The position numbers and the translations under genes are program-made. From Nocardioides conyzicola (GTDB lineage Bacteria; Actinomycetota; Actinomycetes; Propionibacteriales; Nocardioidaceae), in NCBI RefSeq assembly GCF_039543825.1, contig NZ_BAABKM010000002.1, positions 2,822,133-2,886,132 on the forward strand: a stretch of DNA of 64,000 nucleotides, written 5' to 3'. Each line of letters starts with the position of its first letter. Position 1 is the first letter of the stretch. Positions 43,697 through 52,993 of this stretch are shown here, piece by piece. Under the pieces are notes generated by a model. It saw only the letters and a list, made by a program, of their open reading frames with translations, was not told the origin of the DNA and did not search any database.

Positions 43697-44710
43697 ATGA
43701 CCACCGCCCTTCCTACCAACATGGGCATGCCCCCGATCCTGTCGCCGGAGGCGGCCGAGAAGGCCGTGCTGCTGGCGGCCCCTCGGGGCTACTGCGCCGG
43801 CGTCGACCGTGCGGTCATCACCGTGGAGAAGGCGCTCGACCTGTACGGCGCGCCCGTCTACGTGCGCAAGCAGATCGTGCACAACAAGCACGTGGTCGCC
43901 GACCTGGAGTCGCGCGGCGCGATCTTCGTCGAGGAGCTCGACGAGGTGCCGGCCGGGCAGACCGTGGTCTTCTCCGCCCACGGCGTCTCGCCCGAGGTGC
44001 ACCGCCAGGCCGGGGAGCGCTCGCTCAAGACCATCGACGCCACCTGCCCGCTGGTGACCAAGGTCCACCACGAGGCCAAGCGCTTCGCCGCCGAGGACTA
44101 CGACATCCTGCTCATCGGCCACGCCGGCCACGAGGAGGTCGAGGGTACGGCGGGCGAGGCGCCCGACCACATCCAGCTGGTGCAGAGCCCGGCCGACGTG
44201 CCCGGCATCGTCGTGCGCGACCCGAAGCGGGTCGCCTGGCTGTCGCAGACCACGCTGTCGGTCGACGAGACCCTCGAGACCGTGGCCGCCATCCGCGAGC
44301 GGTTCCCCGATCTCCTCGACCCGCCGAGCGACGACATCTGCTACGCCACCCAGAACCGTCAGCTCGCCGTCAAGGAGATCTCCCCGAACGCCGACCTGGT
44401 GATCGTGGTCGGCTCCGGCAACTCCTCCAACTCGGTGCGGCTCGTCGAGGTCGCCCTCGAGGTCGGCGCCAAGGCGTCGTACCGCGTCGACGACGCCTCC
44501 GAGATCGACGAGGCGTGGCTCGACGGCGTCCGGACCGTCAGCGTGACCTCGGGCGCGAGCGTGCCCGAGGCGCTGGTCGACGGCGTGCTCGCCTTCCTGG
44601 CCGAGCGCGGCTACCCCGACGCCCAGGCCGTGCACACCGCCGAGGAGTCGCTGATCTTCGCGCTCCCGCCCGAGCTGCGCCGCGACCTCAAGGCCGCCGG
44701 CCGGGTCTGA
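43697..44710 (+). CDS. ispH: 4-hydroxy-3-methylbut-2-enyl diphosphate reductase
   Basis: 337 residues. The three conserved Cys ligands of the iron-sulfur cluster are visible: Cys33 ([12 protein letters not shown]), Cys117 ([11 protein letters not shown]) and Cys215 ([11 protein letters not shown]). FSAHGVSP and [10 protein letters not shown] are further family motifs. It makes IPP and DMAPP in the last step of the MEP isoprenoid pathway, which supplies the cis-prenyltransferase coded at 21269. The neighbourhood xseB-xseA-ispH is conserved in actinobacteria. The ATG at 43706 region gives other in-frame starts, but the promoter spacing favours 43697. Confidence 0.95.
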   Translation: MTTALPTNMGMPPILSPEAAEKAVLLAAPRGYCAGVDRAVITVEKALDLYGAPVYVRKQIVHNKHVVADLESRGAIFVEELDEVPAGQTVVFSAHGVSPEVHRQAGERSLKTIDATCPLVTKVHHEAKRFAAEDYDILLIGHAGHEEVEGTAGEAPDHIQLVQSPADVPGIVVRDPKRVAWLSQTTLSVDETLETVAAIRERFPDLLDPPSDDICYATQNRQLAVKEISPNADLVIVVGSGNSSNSVRLVEVALEVGAKASYRVDDASEIDEAWLDGVRTVSVTSGASVPEALVDGVLAFLAERGYPDAQAVHTAEESLIFALPPELRRDLKAAGRV

Positions 44711-44713
44711 GCG

Positions 44714-45340
44714 ATGGCCCGCTACCTCGACGTACACCCCGACAACCCGCAGCCGCGGCTGCTCGGCCAGATCGCCGAGGCGCTCCGCGACGACCAGCTG
44801 ATCGCCTACCCGACCGACTCCGGCTACGCGCTCGGCTGCCGGCTCGGCAACCGGGACGGGCGCGACCGGATCCTGCGGATCCGCGGGCTCGACGACCGGC
44901 ACCACTTCACGCTGATGTGCAAGGACTTCGCGCAGCTGGGTCAGTTCGTGCAGGTCAACAACTCGGCGTTCCGGGCGATCAAGTCGGCGACGCCGGGCCC
45001 GTACACCTTCATCCTCCCGGCCACCCAGGAGGTGCCGCGGCGGCTGATGCACCCGAAGAAGAAGACCGTCGGCGTCCGCATCCCCGACCACGTCTTCGTG
45101 CAGGCGCTGCTCGCGACGCTCGAGGAGCCACTCCTGACCAGCACGCTGATCCTCCCGGGCGAGACCGAGCCGCGCAGCATGGGCTGGGAGATCAAGGAGG
45201 AGCTCGACCACCAGGTCGACGTGGTGGTCGAGGCGGGGGAGACCCTGGCCGAGCCGACCACGGTGATCGACTGGTCGGAGGGCTACCCCGAGGTGGTGCG
45301 CGTCGGAGCCGGCGACCCGAGCCGGTTCGAGGCGGCCTGA
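44714..45340 (+). CDS. Sua5/YciO/YrdC family protein (YciO-like)
   Basis: 208 residues, starting three bases after the ispH stop. [18 protein letters not shown] (nucleotide-binding entrance), a [19 protein letters not shown] segment, [14 protein letters not shown] and [11 protein letters not shown] define the YrdC-like fold. The sequence is of the YciO type, related to the threonylcarbamoyl-AMP synthase used for tRNA t6A but of less certain activity. Its last 58 bases overlap the convergent DUF6542 gene. Confidence 0.8.
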   Translation: MARYLDVHPDNPQPRLLGQIAEALRDDQLIAYPTDSGYALGCRLGNRDGRDRILRIRGLDDRHHFTLMCKDFAQLGQFVQVNNSAFRAIKSATPGPYTFILPATQEVPRRLMHPKKKTVGVRIPDHVFVQALLATLEEPLLTSTLILPGETEPRSMGWEIKEELDHQVDVVVEAGETLAEPTTVIDWSEGYPEVVRVGAGDPSRFEAA

Positions 45341-45747
45341 CGGCTCAGCACCCGGTGGCGCAGCACCCGATGCCTCAGGGCGAGCACCGCCAGGCTGAGC
45401 AGGTAGCCCGTGGTCAGGGCGCCGGCGTGGCTGGCGAGCCCGCTCACCACGGCCTGCACGACCCCGTCGCCCGGGTCGGCGATCACGTCGGGCCGGGTGA
45501 GGCCGATCAGCACGAAGACGCCGACCATGAGCAGCGGCGGGAGCACGCCGACCGTGAAGAAGTCCGACGGCCGGACCAGCAGGGCGAGCGCCACGCACGA
45601 CAGCACGAAGCAGATGTCGAAGAGGACGGTCAGCCGGCCGAAGGCGACGAGGTCGAGGGCGGTGACCGTGAGCGCGAGCGCGACTCCGAGCACGACGACC
45701 TGGCGGCCGGACTCGTGCCCCTCTTCCCAGAGGGTCCTCTGGCTCAC
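45283..45747 (-). CDS. DUF6542 membrane protein
   Basis: 154 residues with four membrane helices between a polar N-terminus and a basic C-terminal tail ([20 protein letters not shown]). This matches the small actinobacterial DUF6542 membrane proteins coded beside ispH (as Rv1111c is in mycobacteria, from memory). Function unknown. Its start overlaps the rmuC stop by four bases; its end overlaps the YciO-like gene by 58 bases on the other strand. Confidence 0.75.
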   Translation of the reverse strand: MSQRTLWEEGHESGRQVVVLGVALALTVTALDLVAFGRLTVLFDICFVLSCVALALLVRPSDFFTVGVLPPLLMVGVFVLIGLTRPDVIADPGDGVVQAVVSGLASHAGALTTGYLLSLAVLALRHRVLRHRVLSRQAASNRLGSPAPTRTTSG

Positions 45748-46817
45748 AGGGCCACGCTATGGTCCGCCGGGCCCTCGTCGTCGGCGCCGCGCCGGTCGAC
45801 CGCGTGCAGTCCGGCGGTGACCGGGCCGGCGGGAGTCCGGGTGCTGACCTCCACCTGACGTGGTGCGGGCAGGTCACCGAAGCGCCGGGCCGACACCAGC
45901 ACCCGTGACTCCAGGGAGCCGACGGTCTGGTTGTAGTGCCCGACCGCGGCGTTGAGGGAGCGGCCGAGCTGGTCCAGGTGGCCGTTCATGCTCGCCAGCC
46001 GCTCGTGCAGCTCCCGCCCGAGCCGGTGGATGTCGCGCGCCTGGTCGGCCAGGGCCTCGTGGCTCCAGCCGTGGGCGACCGTGCGCAGCAGCGCGATCAA
46101 CGTCGTCGGGGTCGCGAGCACGACCTGCCGCGCAGCGGCGTACTCGATCAGGCTGCCGTCGGCGTCGAGAGCGGCGGCGAGGAACGACTCGGCGGGCAGG
46201 AAGAGCACGACGAACTCCGGGCTCTCGTCGAGCGAGCGCCAGTACTGCTTCGACCCGAGGACGTCGACGTGGGCGCGGACCTGGCCGGCGTGCCGGCGCA
46301 GGTGCCGGTCGCGTACGTCGTCGTCGTCGCTGGTCGTCGCGTCGAGGTAGGCGTCGAGCGGCACCTTGGCGTCGACCACCACCTTGCGGCCGCCGACCAG
46401 GTTGACCACCAGGTCGGGCCGGCGGGCGCCGTCGTCGAGCCGGACCTGCTCGGCGAAGTCACAGCGGTCCACCAGGCCCGCCAGCTCGACGGCCCGGCGC
46501 AGGTGCAGCTCTCCCCACTGCCCGCGGACCTGCGGCTTGCGCAGCGCGGTGGACAGCGTCTGGGTCTCCCGCTGCAGCTGCCCGACCTGGGCGTCGAAGT
46601 GCCCCTGCCAGCTGGCCCGGGCCCGGTCGAGGTGGTGCATCTGGTCGCTGAGCCGGTCCAGGCCCTGCATCACCTCGGCCTGGTCCACGACACCGGCCGT
46701 GAACGTCGGGCGAGAGCGGGACCAGAGGACGCCGACGACCGCGCCCAGGCCGAGGCCGATCGCGAGCGTGAGGAAGAGCGTCAGGATCTCCATGCCGTCC
46801 AGCATGGCGGTGGCCAC
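45744..46817 (-). CDS. rmuC: DNA recombination protein RmuC homologue
   Basis: 357 residues. A membrane helix near the N-terminus ([21 protein letters not shown]) precedes a coiled-coil region and the RmuC core: [65 protein letters not shown] and [17 protein letters not shown]. RmuC limits inversions at short repeats and has a PD-(D/E)XK-like core. A start at ATG 46793 (MEILTLFL) is an alternative. Downstream of exonuclease III on the same strand. Confidence 0.88.
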   Translation of the reverse strand: MATAMLDGMEILTLFLTLAIGLGLGAVVGVLWSRSRPTFTAGVVDQAEVMQGLDRLSDQMHHLDRARASWQGHFDAQVGQLQRETQTLSTALRKPQVRGQWGELHLRRAVELAGLVDRCDFAEQVRLDDGARRPDLVVNLVGGRKVVVDAKVPLDAYLDATTSDDDDVRDRHLRRHAGQVRAHVDVLGSKQYWRSLDESPEFVVLFLPAESFLAAALDADGSLIEYAAARQVVLATPTTLIALLRTVAHGWSHEALADQARDIHRLGRELHERLASMNGHLDQLGRSLNAAVGHYNQTVGSLESRVLVSARRFGDLPAPRQVEVSTRTPAGPVTAGLHAVDRRGADDEGPADHSVAL

Positions 46818-46844
46818 CGACAGTGCGTCTCGACCGTCGCCGCG

Positions 46845-47636
46845 TCAGCCGAGGTCGACGACCACGGGCGCGTGGTCGGAGGGGGCGCCGGTGCCCTGGG
46901 CGGGGTCGCGCTCGTCGCGGTCCACGAAGGCGCCGGTGACCCGGGCCGCGAGCGACGGGGAGCCGAGCAGGAAGTCGATGCGCAGGCCGCGGTTGCGCTC
47001 GAAGCGCTGCCGGTAGTAGTCCCAGTAGGTGTAGCCCGGGTCGTACGGCTTCACCGTGTCGACCCAGCCGTCCTCGGCGAAGGCGAAGAACGCCGCGCGC
47101 TCGGCCGGGGTCACGTGGGTCGAGTTCTTGAACTGGGTCACGTCGAAGACGTCGTCGTCGGTGGGGCAGACGTTCCAGTCGCCCACCAGCACCGACTCGG
47201 CACCGACCCACGCGCGGGCGGCCTCGCGCAGCGCGGCGTACCACTCCAGCTTGTAGACGTAGTGCGGGTCGTCGGGCTTGCGGCCGTTGGGCACGTAGAG
47301 CGACCAGAGGCGTACGCCGCCGCAGGTCGCGCCGATCGCCCGCGACTCCGGCTCGGCGGGGTCGGCCGCGTCCTTGGCGTAGCCGGGCTGCCCGGGGAAG
47401 CCGACCTCCACGTCCTCGAGCCCGACCCGGCTGATGATCGCGACGCCGTTCCACTGGTTGGTGCCCGCTGCCGCGATCTCGTAGCCCCGGGACTGCAGGC
47501 CCATCAACGGCAGCTGGTCCTCGCGCGCCTTGGTCTCCTGGAGCGCGAGCACGTCGATCTCGTGGCGGTCGAGCAGCGCCTCGACGCGGTCGATCCGGGT
47601 CCGGAGGGAGTTGACGTTCCAGGTCGCGATGCGCAC
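46845..47636 (-). CDS. xthA: Exodeoxyribonuclease III / AP endonuclease
   Basis: 263 residues. RIATWNVNSLRTR, LALQETKA (metal-binding Glu), GTNQWNGVAIISR, YVPNGR, VGDWNVCPTDDD, WVDTVKPYDPGYTYWDYYR, RIDFLLGSPSL and the final SDHAPVVVDL (catalytic His) mark it as XthA. It processes abasic sites and 3' ends in base-excision repair. GTG 47636 has TAGGGT exactly six bases upstream. Divergent from an ArsR-type regulator with an inverted repeat in the shared gap. Confidence 0.93.
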   Translation of the reverse strand: MRIATWNVNSLRTRIDRVEALLDRHEIDVLALQETKAREDQLPLMGLQSRGYEIAAAGTNQWNGVAIISRVGLEDVEVGFPGQPGYAKDAADPAEPESRAIGATCGGVRLWSLYVPNGRKPDDPHYVYKLEWYAALREAARAWVGAESVLVGDWNVCPTDDDVFDVTQFKNSTHVTPAERAAFFAFAEDGWVDTVKPYDPGYTYWDYYRQRFERNRGLRIDFLLGSPSLAARVTGAFVDRDERDPAQGTGAPSDHAPVVVDLG

Positions 47637-47642
47637 GACGGC

Positions 47643-47648
47643 ACCCTA
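47643..47648 (-). promoter_or_regulatory. -10 box TAGGGT of xthA
   Basis: On the minus strand TAGGGT, six bases (GCCGTC), GTG 47636. The region where its -35 should lie coincides with the inverted repeat at 47661-47676. Confidence 0.55.
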
Positions 47649-47660
47649 CGACCCGAGATG

Positions 47661-47676
47661 TACAAGAACTCTTGTA
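47661..47676. promoter_or_regulatory. Operator-like inverted repeat TACAAGA-N2-TCTTGTA
   Basis: Perfect seven-base arms with a two-base centre in the 70-base gap between xthA and the ArsR-type gene. It overlaps TTGTAG (47672-47677), which lies exactly 17 bases before TAGCGT (47695-47700), the -10 box of the regulator. Autoregulation by the adjacent winged-helix protein is the natural reading. Confidence 0.65.
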
Positions 47677-47700
47677 GGTGTCGGAGGTGGCGCCTAGCGT
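47672..47700 (+). promoter_or_regulatory. Promoter of the ArsR-type regulator gene
   Basis: TTGTAG and TAGCGT with a 17-base spacer; the ATG at 47707 begins six bases after the -10 box, giving a leaderless mRNA. Confidence 0.6.
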
Positions 47701-47706
47701 GCGGGC

Positions 47707-48258
47707 ATGACCTCGATCGAGACCCTGCGGGCGTTCCACCACCCGACCCGGCGACGGATGGTCGACTACCTCTACCTGCACGGCCCGACCCAGGTCGGCA
47801 CGCTCGCGCGGGAGCTGGGGGAGCAGGTCGGCAGCATCAGCCACCACCTGCGGATGCTCGAGCGCGCCGGGGTGGTCGCGCCGGCGCCCGAGCTCGCCAC
47901 CGACGGGCGCACCAGCTGGTGGCGCCTGGAGCAGTCGTCGGTCTCGTGGTCGGTCGACGACTTCGCGGGCGACGCGGCGGCGATGGTCGCGGCGACCGCT
48001 GCCGAGCGGCTCAACATCGACCATCAGCTCGGCAAGCTCGCCGCCTGGAAGCGGGCGGCCACGAAGGCCGACCCGGAGTGGCGGCAGGCCGCGTTCACCA
48101 CCGACTTCCTGGCGCTCGCGACCCCCGACGAGCTGGCGGCGCTGCACGAGGCCCTCAACGAGGTCGCCCGGAGCTGGCGGGCCGGCATCGACCCGGACGA
48201 CGGCGCTGTGCGCGAGCCCGTCTTCGTGTACGCCCACGGCTTCCCGACGCGCCCGTGA
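47707..48258 (+). CDS. ArsR-type winged-helix transcriptional regulator
   Basis: 183 residues. Residues 1-75 form a winged helix: LRAFHHPTRRRMVDYLYLHG, VGTLARELGEQVGSISHHLRMLERAGVV. The C-terminal half is helical and carries no Cys cluster, so metal sensing is unlikely. The TGA overlaps the GTG of the following MFS gene, so it probably represses its own operon with that exporter, using the inverted repeat upstream. Confidence 0.85.
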   Translation: MTSIETLRAFHHPTRRRMVDYLYLHGPTQVGTLARELGEQVGSISHHLRMLERAGVVAPAPELATDGRTSWWRLEQSSVSWSVDDFAGDAAAMVAATAAERLNIDHQLGKLAAWKRAATKADPEWRQAAFTTDFLALATPDELAALHEALNEVARSWRAGIDPDDGAVREPVFVYAHGFPTRP

Positions 48259-49511
48259 CCGGCGCGATGACGAGGGACCGGGTCGCCCTCGGCTGGCTCG
48301 GGATCAAGGCCGTCTCCAACGCGGGCGACGCCCTGTGGACGGTCGCGCTCGCGTGGACCGCGGTCCACGTCGCCAGCCCCGCCGTCGCCGGGCTCGTGGT
48401 CGCCTCCGGCACCATCCCCCGCGCCCTGGTGCTGCTGCTCGGGGGAGTGGTGGCCGACCGCCGCGAGCCGCGCCTGGTGATGATGGTCGTCAACGTCGTG
48501 CGCGTCGCCGTCCTCGTCGCGACGGCGCTGTGGGTGATGGTGGCCGGTACGACGCTGCCGGTGCTGATCGCGGCCGCGGTCGCCTTCGGGCTCTGCGACG
48601 CGCTCTACCAGCCGTCGGCCGCGACGATCTCCCGCCAGCTCGTCCCGGCCGAGCAGCTGCCGGCGTACGCCGGGGCGAGCCAGACGGCGATCCGCCTGGG
48701 CAGCATGGCGGGCGCGGCCCTCGGCGGTGCCGTGGTCGCCGCCTGGGGGCTGGGCGGCAGCGCGGTCGCCAACGCGGTCACGTTCGCGGTCGTCGTCGGC
48801 TACCTGGCACTGGTGCTGCGGCCGCGCTACCCGCTGCCGCGGGCCGAGGCCGAGCCCGTGCTCCGCGGCGTGGCGCGCGGGTTCGGCCACCTGCGGGACG
48901 AGCCCACGACCCGCACCCTCGTGCTGACGCTGTCCGGGCTCAACCTCGCGGTGTCCCCGGCGCTCGCGCTCGGTGTCGCCCTGCGGGCCCAGGGCGAGGG
49001 CTGGGGCGCCGGTGCGGTCGGCCTGATGCAGGCACTGGTCGCGCTCGGCGCCGCCGTCGGCGCGCTGACGCTGCTGCGGTGGCGGCCTCGCCGCGAGGCG
49101 GTCGTCGGCTTCTGGCTGCTCGTCCTGCAGGGGGTGGCGATCGTCGGCATCGGCGTCGGCTCCCTGGTCACCACGGCGGTCGCCTGCGCCGTCATCGGCA
49201 TCACCGCCGGCTCGGCCTCCTCGCTGCTCGGCGCCGTCTTCATGGCCCTGGTCGACGGTGCCTACCTCGGCCGGATGACCTCGATCCTGCAGCTCGGGGA
49301 CGACGTGCTGATGCCCGCGGCGATGGCCGCGTTCGGTGCCCTCGCGGCGGCGTACGGCGTCGGGGCGGCCTGCGCGGCCTACGGGCTCGCCATGGCCGGC
49401 CTGATGCTGCTGCCGCTCTCCCGCCCGGCCATCCGCCGGATCTCCCTCACGGCGGGCGTTAACACGCCCGCAACCCAGGACGCGCCGGTCGCCGCCACCC
49501 TGGAGGCGTGA
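48255..49511 (+). CDS. MFS transporter (probable efflux)
   Basis: 418 residues from GTG 48255 (ATG 48267 possible), overlapping the regulator stop. Twelve predicted helices with an MFS-like LLLGGVVADRREPRLVMM loop after the second helix, the place of the usual GxxxDRxGRR motif. LCDALYQPSAATISRQLVP resembles the MFS family of putative macrolide or multidrug exporters. No substrate can be assigned. The stop overlaps the start of the RCK channel gene. Confidence 0.82.
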   Translation: MTGAMTRDRVALGWLGIKAVSNAGDALWTVALAWTAVHVASPAVAGLVVASGTIPRALVLLLGGVVADRREPRLVMMVVNVVRVAVLVATALWVMVAGTTLPVLIAAAVAFGLCDALYQPSAATISRQLVPAEQLPAYAGASQTAIRLGSMAGAALGGAVVAAWGLGGSAVANAVTFAVVVGYLALVLRPRYPLPRAEAEPVLRGVARGFGHLRDEPTTRTLVLTLSGLNLAVSPALALGVALRAQGEGWGAGAVGLMQALVALGAAVGALTLLRWRPRREAVVGFWLLVLQGVAIVGIGVGSLVTTAVACAVIGITAGSASSLLGAVFMALVDGAYLGRMTSILQLGDDVLMPAAMAAFGALAAAYGVGAACAAYGLAMAGLMLLPLSRPAIRRISLTAGVNTPATQDAPVAATLEA

Positions 49512-51298
49512 CCGACACCCCGCCCCGTGCGTGGACCGGCCACGTCATCGTCTGCGGCCTGCACGACGAGGGCCTGCGGATCGTGGAGCAGCTGCACGGC
49601 GCCGGCGTGCGGGTGCTCGTCGTCGACGACGCCCCCGACCCGCGTCTGGTCCGGTCGCTCCAGGCGCTCGGGGTGCCGCACCTCGAGGCCGACTCCCGCC
49701 AGGCCGAGACACTCGAGTCCGCCGGGCTGGCCGGGGCGACGGCGCTGGTCTGCGTCGAGAGCGCGGACCTCCACACCCTCGCGACCGCGCTGCTCGCCCG
49801 CGAGGTGCGTCCCGACCTGCGGGTGGTCGTGCAGCTGCGCAACGCCGCCGTCGGGCGCGCCCTCGGCGGCGTGGGCGTCGCCGTGCTCGACGTCGCCGGG
49901 CTGGCCGCCCCGTCGATCGTCGAGGCCTGCCTGCGCACCGGCTCGTGGACGCTCGAGCTGGGGGAGGTCGCCTTCCGCGTGGTCGAGACGGTCGTCCTCA
50001 GCGAGGGGACGCTGCGTGACCTGTACGGCGACCTGGCGCCGCTCGCCGTCGTGCGCGCGGTCGACGGGCACGCGGCGCTGACGCCAGGACGCGACACGGT
50101 CGTCCACGCAGGCGACAGCATCGTGGTCGTCGGCACCCCGGACGAGGTGGCCGCCGCCGGCCTGGGGGTGCGACGCCGTACGAGCGACGCCCCGGCGGTC
50201 CCCGCGTTCATCGGTGCCCGCGCCCCACGGCCGCCGGGTGCGCGGCGCTCGCTGCTGCGCGACCTGGTCGCCGACGTCGATCGACGGATCAAGTTCGCGC
50301 TCCTCGCGCTGGTGGGGCTCGTCGGGGTGTCGATGACCGTGCTCCTCGTCGGCTACGAGGAACCCTCCGGCCGGCGGATGTCGGCGATCGACGCGCTCTA
50401 CTTCACCGTCGAGACGATCGGGACGGTCGGGTTCGGCGACTTCTACTTCCGGGACCAGCACGCCTGGCTGCGGATCTGGGCGATCTGCCTGATGCTCGTC
50501 GGCGCGACCCTGGCCACGGTCTTCTTCGCGCTACTCACCAACGCCCTGATCGGCCGGCGCCTCGAGGAGACCCTGGGACGTCGTCGGATCACCAGCCTGG
50601 ACGACCACGTGATCGTCATCGGCGCCGGTTCGATCGGCGTCGCGGTCGTCGACGGGCTGCGGGCCGCCGGCGTCGACGTCGTGGTGGTCGAGACCGACGA
50701 CGGCAACCGGTTCCTCGACCACCTCCGGCGGAGCAAGGTGCCGGTGGTCGTCGGCGACGCGACCCTGCCCGAGACGCTGTCCACGCTGCACCTCGAGACG
50801 GCCCGTGCGGTCGCCGTGCTCACCAGCGACGACCTCGCCAACATCGAGACCGGCCTGGCGGTCCGCGACCTGCTCGGCGATCGCTGGACCGACGTACCCG
50901 TGGCCCTCCGCCTCTTCGACCGACGGCTGGCGGGGACCGTCGCCGGCAGCTTCGACTTCCGGTACGTGCGGTCGCCGGCGGCGCTGGCCGCGCCCTGGTT
51001 CGTCGGCGCCGCGCTCGGCCTCGACGTGATCGACACGTTCTACGTCGGCGACCTGCCGATGCTGGTCGCCCGGCTGACCATCCCCGAGAGGAGCGGCCTC
51101 GACGGGCTCGCGATGCGTGACCTCGAGGCCCGGATCCTGGTGGTGTCCCTCGTCCGCAGCGACGGCCGGACCGAGCACCCACCACGTCGGGACACCCGCT
51201 TCGCGGCCGGTGACGTGGCCTACCTGGTCGGGCCGCACGAGGAGCTGCTCCAGCTGCTGCGGACCGACGCGCTCGCACCGGCAGCGCTCGACGGCTGA
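49508..51298 (+). CDS. Two-RCK potassium channel-like protein (RCK-pore-RCK)
   Basis: 596 residues from GTG 49508. Residues 12-220 form a TrkA-N/RCK domain (HVIVCGLHDEGLRIVEQL) with its C-terminal lobe. Residues 262-345 hold two helices around a pore loop with the selectivity filter TIGTVGFGD (303-311). Residues 366-596 form a second RCK domain (HVIVIGAGSIGVAVVDGL). Most bacterial channels have the pore first and RCK domains after it; a cytosolic RCK before the pore is unusual. Potassium conduction gated by ligands or nucleotides bound to RCK is expected. It is coupled to the MFS gene by a four-base overlap. Confidence 0.85.
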   Translation: MTDTPPRAWTGHVIVCGLHDEGLRIVEQLHGAGVRVLVVDDAPDPRLVRSLQALGVPHLEADSRQAETLESAGLAGATALVCVESADLHTLATALLAREVRPDLRVVVQLRNAAVGRALGGVGVAVLDVAGLAAPSIVEACLRTGSWTLELGEVAFRVVETVVLSEGTLRDLYGDLAPLAVVRAVDGHAALTPGRDTVVHAGDSIVVVGTPDEVAAAGLGVRRRTSDAPAVPAFIGARAPRPPGARRSLLRDLVADVDRRIKFALLALVGLVGVSMTVLLVGYEEPSGRRMSAIDALYFTVETIGTVGFGDFYFRDQHAWLRIWAICLMLVGATLATVFFALLTNALIGRRLEETLGRRRITSLDDHVIVIGAGSIGVAVVDGLRAAGVDVVVVETDDGNRFLDHLRRSKVPVVVGDATLPETLSTLHLETARAVAVLTSDDLANIETGLAVRDLLGDRWTDVPVALRLFDRRLAGTVAGSFDFRYVRSPAALAAPWFVGAALGLDVIDTFYVGDLPMLVARLTIPERSGLDGLAMRDLEARILVVSLVRSDGRTEHPPRRDTRFAAGDVAYLVGPHEELLQLLRTDALAPAALDG

Positions 51299-51316
51299 GT
51301 CTGCTTACATCGGCCC

Positions 51317-51718
51317 ATGAGGCGCACCGTCCAGGCCATGCTCGTCGTCGCGATCGTCATCGACATCGCCTACTGGACGATCTGGTTCACCGACCGCGAC
51401 GTGCTGGCGAGCTCGCACCGCTCGGCGTACTACGAGTTCGAGGACGCCTTCCCGCTCGCCGACCTGTGGCTCGGCATCGCCTGCGTCCTGGCGCTCGTCG
51501 CCCTGACCCGCGGACGCCCGTCGGCGACGTTCTGGCTCACCTGCGCCGGGTCCGCCGGCCTCTATCTCTTCGGCATGGACTTCCTCTACGACGTCGAGAA
51601 CGGCATCTTCACCTCGGGCGGCGGTGGCGTGGTCGAGGCCGTGATCGTGGCGCTCACCCTGGTCTTCTCGGTGACGGTGCTGCGGTTCGCGTGGCAGCGG
51701 CAGCTCGCCGTACCGTGA
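51317..51718 (+). CDS. Small four-helix membrane protein, unknown function
   Basis: 133 residues with four hydrophobic segments (VQAMLVVAIVIDIAYWTIWF, DLWLGIACVLALVAL, TFWLTCAGSAGLYLF, VVEAVIVALTLVFSVTVL) and acidic residues in the first loop (YYEFEDAF). I do not recognise a functional motif. TTACAT lies exactly six bases before the ATG. It is followed after four bases by the MOSC gene. Confidence 0.7.
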   Translation: MRRTVQAMLVVAIVIDIAYWTIWFTDRDVLASSHRSAYYEFEDAFPLADLWLGIACVLALVALTRGRPSATFWLTCAGSAGLYLFGMDFLYDVENGIFTSGGGGVVEAVIVALTLVFSVTVLRFAWQRQLAVP

Positions 51719-51722
51719 ACCC

Positions 51723-52580
51723 GTGAGCCTGAGCCTCTCCTCGATCCACCGCTTCCCGGTCAAGTCCTGCCGGGGCGAGGACCTGGACATCGCGGTCGTC
51801 GAGCCCTGGGGGCTGGCCGGGGACCGGCGCTGGATGCTCGTCGATGAGGCCGGTGACGTGATCACCGCGCGCGAGGCCAACCAGCTGGTGCTCATCACCC
51901 CAACCATGACCGCCGACGGCCTGGTGCTGACGGCGCCGGACCTGCCGCCCCTCACGGTGCCGACCCCGGACCCGCGCCACCAGACCCCGGTCGCCCTCTG
52001 GAAGTCGGAGCTCACCGCCGCCACCGCCGGCGCGGAGGCGGACGCGTGGTTCGGCAAGGCCCTCGGGCGTACGGCGCGGCTCGTCCACCTCGACGACCCC
52101 ACCCGCCGGCCGACGAGCATCGCGTTCAGCGAGCCGGACGACCGGGTCTCCTTCGCCGACGGCTACCCGCTGCTGGTGACGACCGAGGCGTCGCTGGCCG
52201 CCCTCAACGACGTGGTCGTCGAGCGGTCCGCGGGCGCCCACCCGCCGCTGCCGATGACCCGCTTCCGTCCCAACGTGGTCGTCACGGGGTCGGCGGCCTG
52301 GGCCGAGGACGACTGGCGCCGGATCCGGATCGGCGACGCGGTGTTCCGGGCCGTGAAGGGGTGCGCGCGCTGCGTGCTGACCACGATCGACCCCGACACC
52401 GCCGTACGCGAGAAGGAGCCGATCGCCTCCCTGGCCCGGATCCGTCGGTGGGACGGCGCCACCTGGTTCGGCGTCAACCTGGTCCCCGACACCCCGGGCG
52501 CGACGATCCGGGTCGGCGACGAGGTCGAGGTGCTCGAGGCCGTGCCGCCCGGCGGCGGGCCGATCCGTCCTGCCCTCTGA
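51723..52580 (+). CDS. MOSC domain protein (molybdenum cofactor-sulfurase C-terminal-like)
   Basis: 285 residues from GTG 51723. The N-terminal beta barrel (LSSIHRFPVKSCRGEDLD, GDRRWMLVDEAG..ITAREANQLV) is followed by the MOSC domain with RFRPNVVVTGSAAWAEDDWRRIRIGDAVFRAVKGCARCVLT, whose Cys in GCARC is the conserved position used for molybdenum cofactor or sulfur handling. Such proteins include mARC-like reductases. It fits a cell that also codes modABC at 37-40 kb. Confidence 0.87.
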   Translation: MSLSLSSIHRFPVKSCRGEDLDIAVVEPWGLAGDRRWMLVDEAGDVITAREANQLVLITPTMTADGLVLTAPDLPPLTVPTPDPRHQTPVALWKSELTAATAGAEADAWFGKALGRTARLVHLDDPTRRPTSIAFSEPDDRVSFADGYPLLVTTEASLAALNDVVVERSAGAHPPLPMTRFRPNVVVTGSAAWAEDDWRRIRIGDAVFRAVKGCARCVLTTIDPDTAVREKEPIASLARIRRWDGATWFGVNLVPDTPGATIRVGDEVEVLEAVPPGGGPIRPAL

Positions 52581-52627
52581 CCGTCCAGGCGCGGCTGTGG
52601 GCTTGGCGTCAGGAGGAGACTCGGTGG

Positions 52628-52954
52628 ATGGACGCCACCCGCACGACCCTGCTCGACAAGAAGACCGAGCTCGAGGAGCAGATGGCCGTGCTCGAGGAGC
52701 TGCCCGGCGAGCGCGGTGAGATCTCGTTCGGCAAGCGCGTGGGCGAGGGCACCTCCATCGCCGTCGACCGGCTCTCGCAGGTCGCGGTGCACGACAAGCT
52801 GCAGCTGACGAAGGTCGATGTCGAGCGCGCGCTGGTCAAGGTGGACGAGGGCACCTACGGCACGTGCGACGTGTGCGGGCGGGCGATCGGCGACGGTCGT
52901 CTCGAGGCGCTCCCGTGGGCGACCCTCTGCGTGGACGACTCAGCGAAGCGCTGA
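52628..52954 (+). CDS. TraR/DksA-type zinc-finger protein
   Basis: 108 residues from ATG 52628 with AGGAGGAG upstream; the longer reading is a shadow of the MOSC gene. A coiled-coil N-terminal two-thirds (DKKTELEEQMAVLEEL, LTKVDVERALVKVDEG) leads to TYGTCDVCGRAIGDGRLEALPWATLCVDD. Only three of the four classic zinc Cys are present, the last replaced by Asp, as is common in actinobacterial members. Likely binds RNA polymerase through the secondary channel or acts as a small regulator. Confidence 0.85.
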   Translation: MDATRTTLLDKKTELEEQMAVLEELPGERGEISFGKRVGEGTSIAVDRLSQVAVHDKLQLTKVDVERALVKVDEGTYGTCDVCGRAIGDGRLEALPWATLCVDDSAKR

Positions 52955-52993
52955 TTGGGGCGCGGTCGCCGTACGCCCGTAAAGTGACCGCCC

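Noticed and set aside
42416..45877. Very long minus-strand reading frame across xseA and ispH
   Set aside because: Only the xseA part (42416-43651) has family motifs; the upstream part is antisense to ispH and the YciO-like gene.
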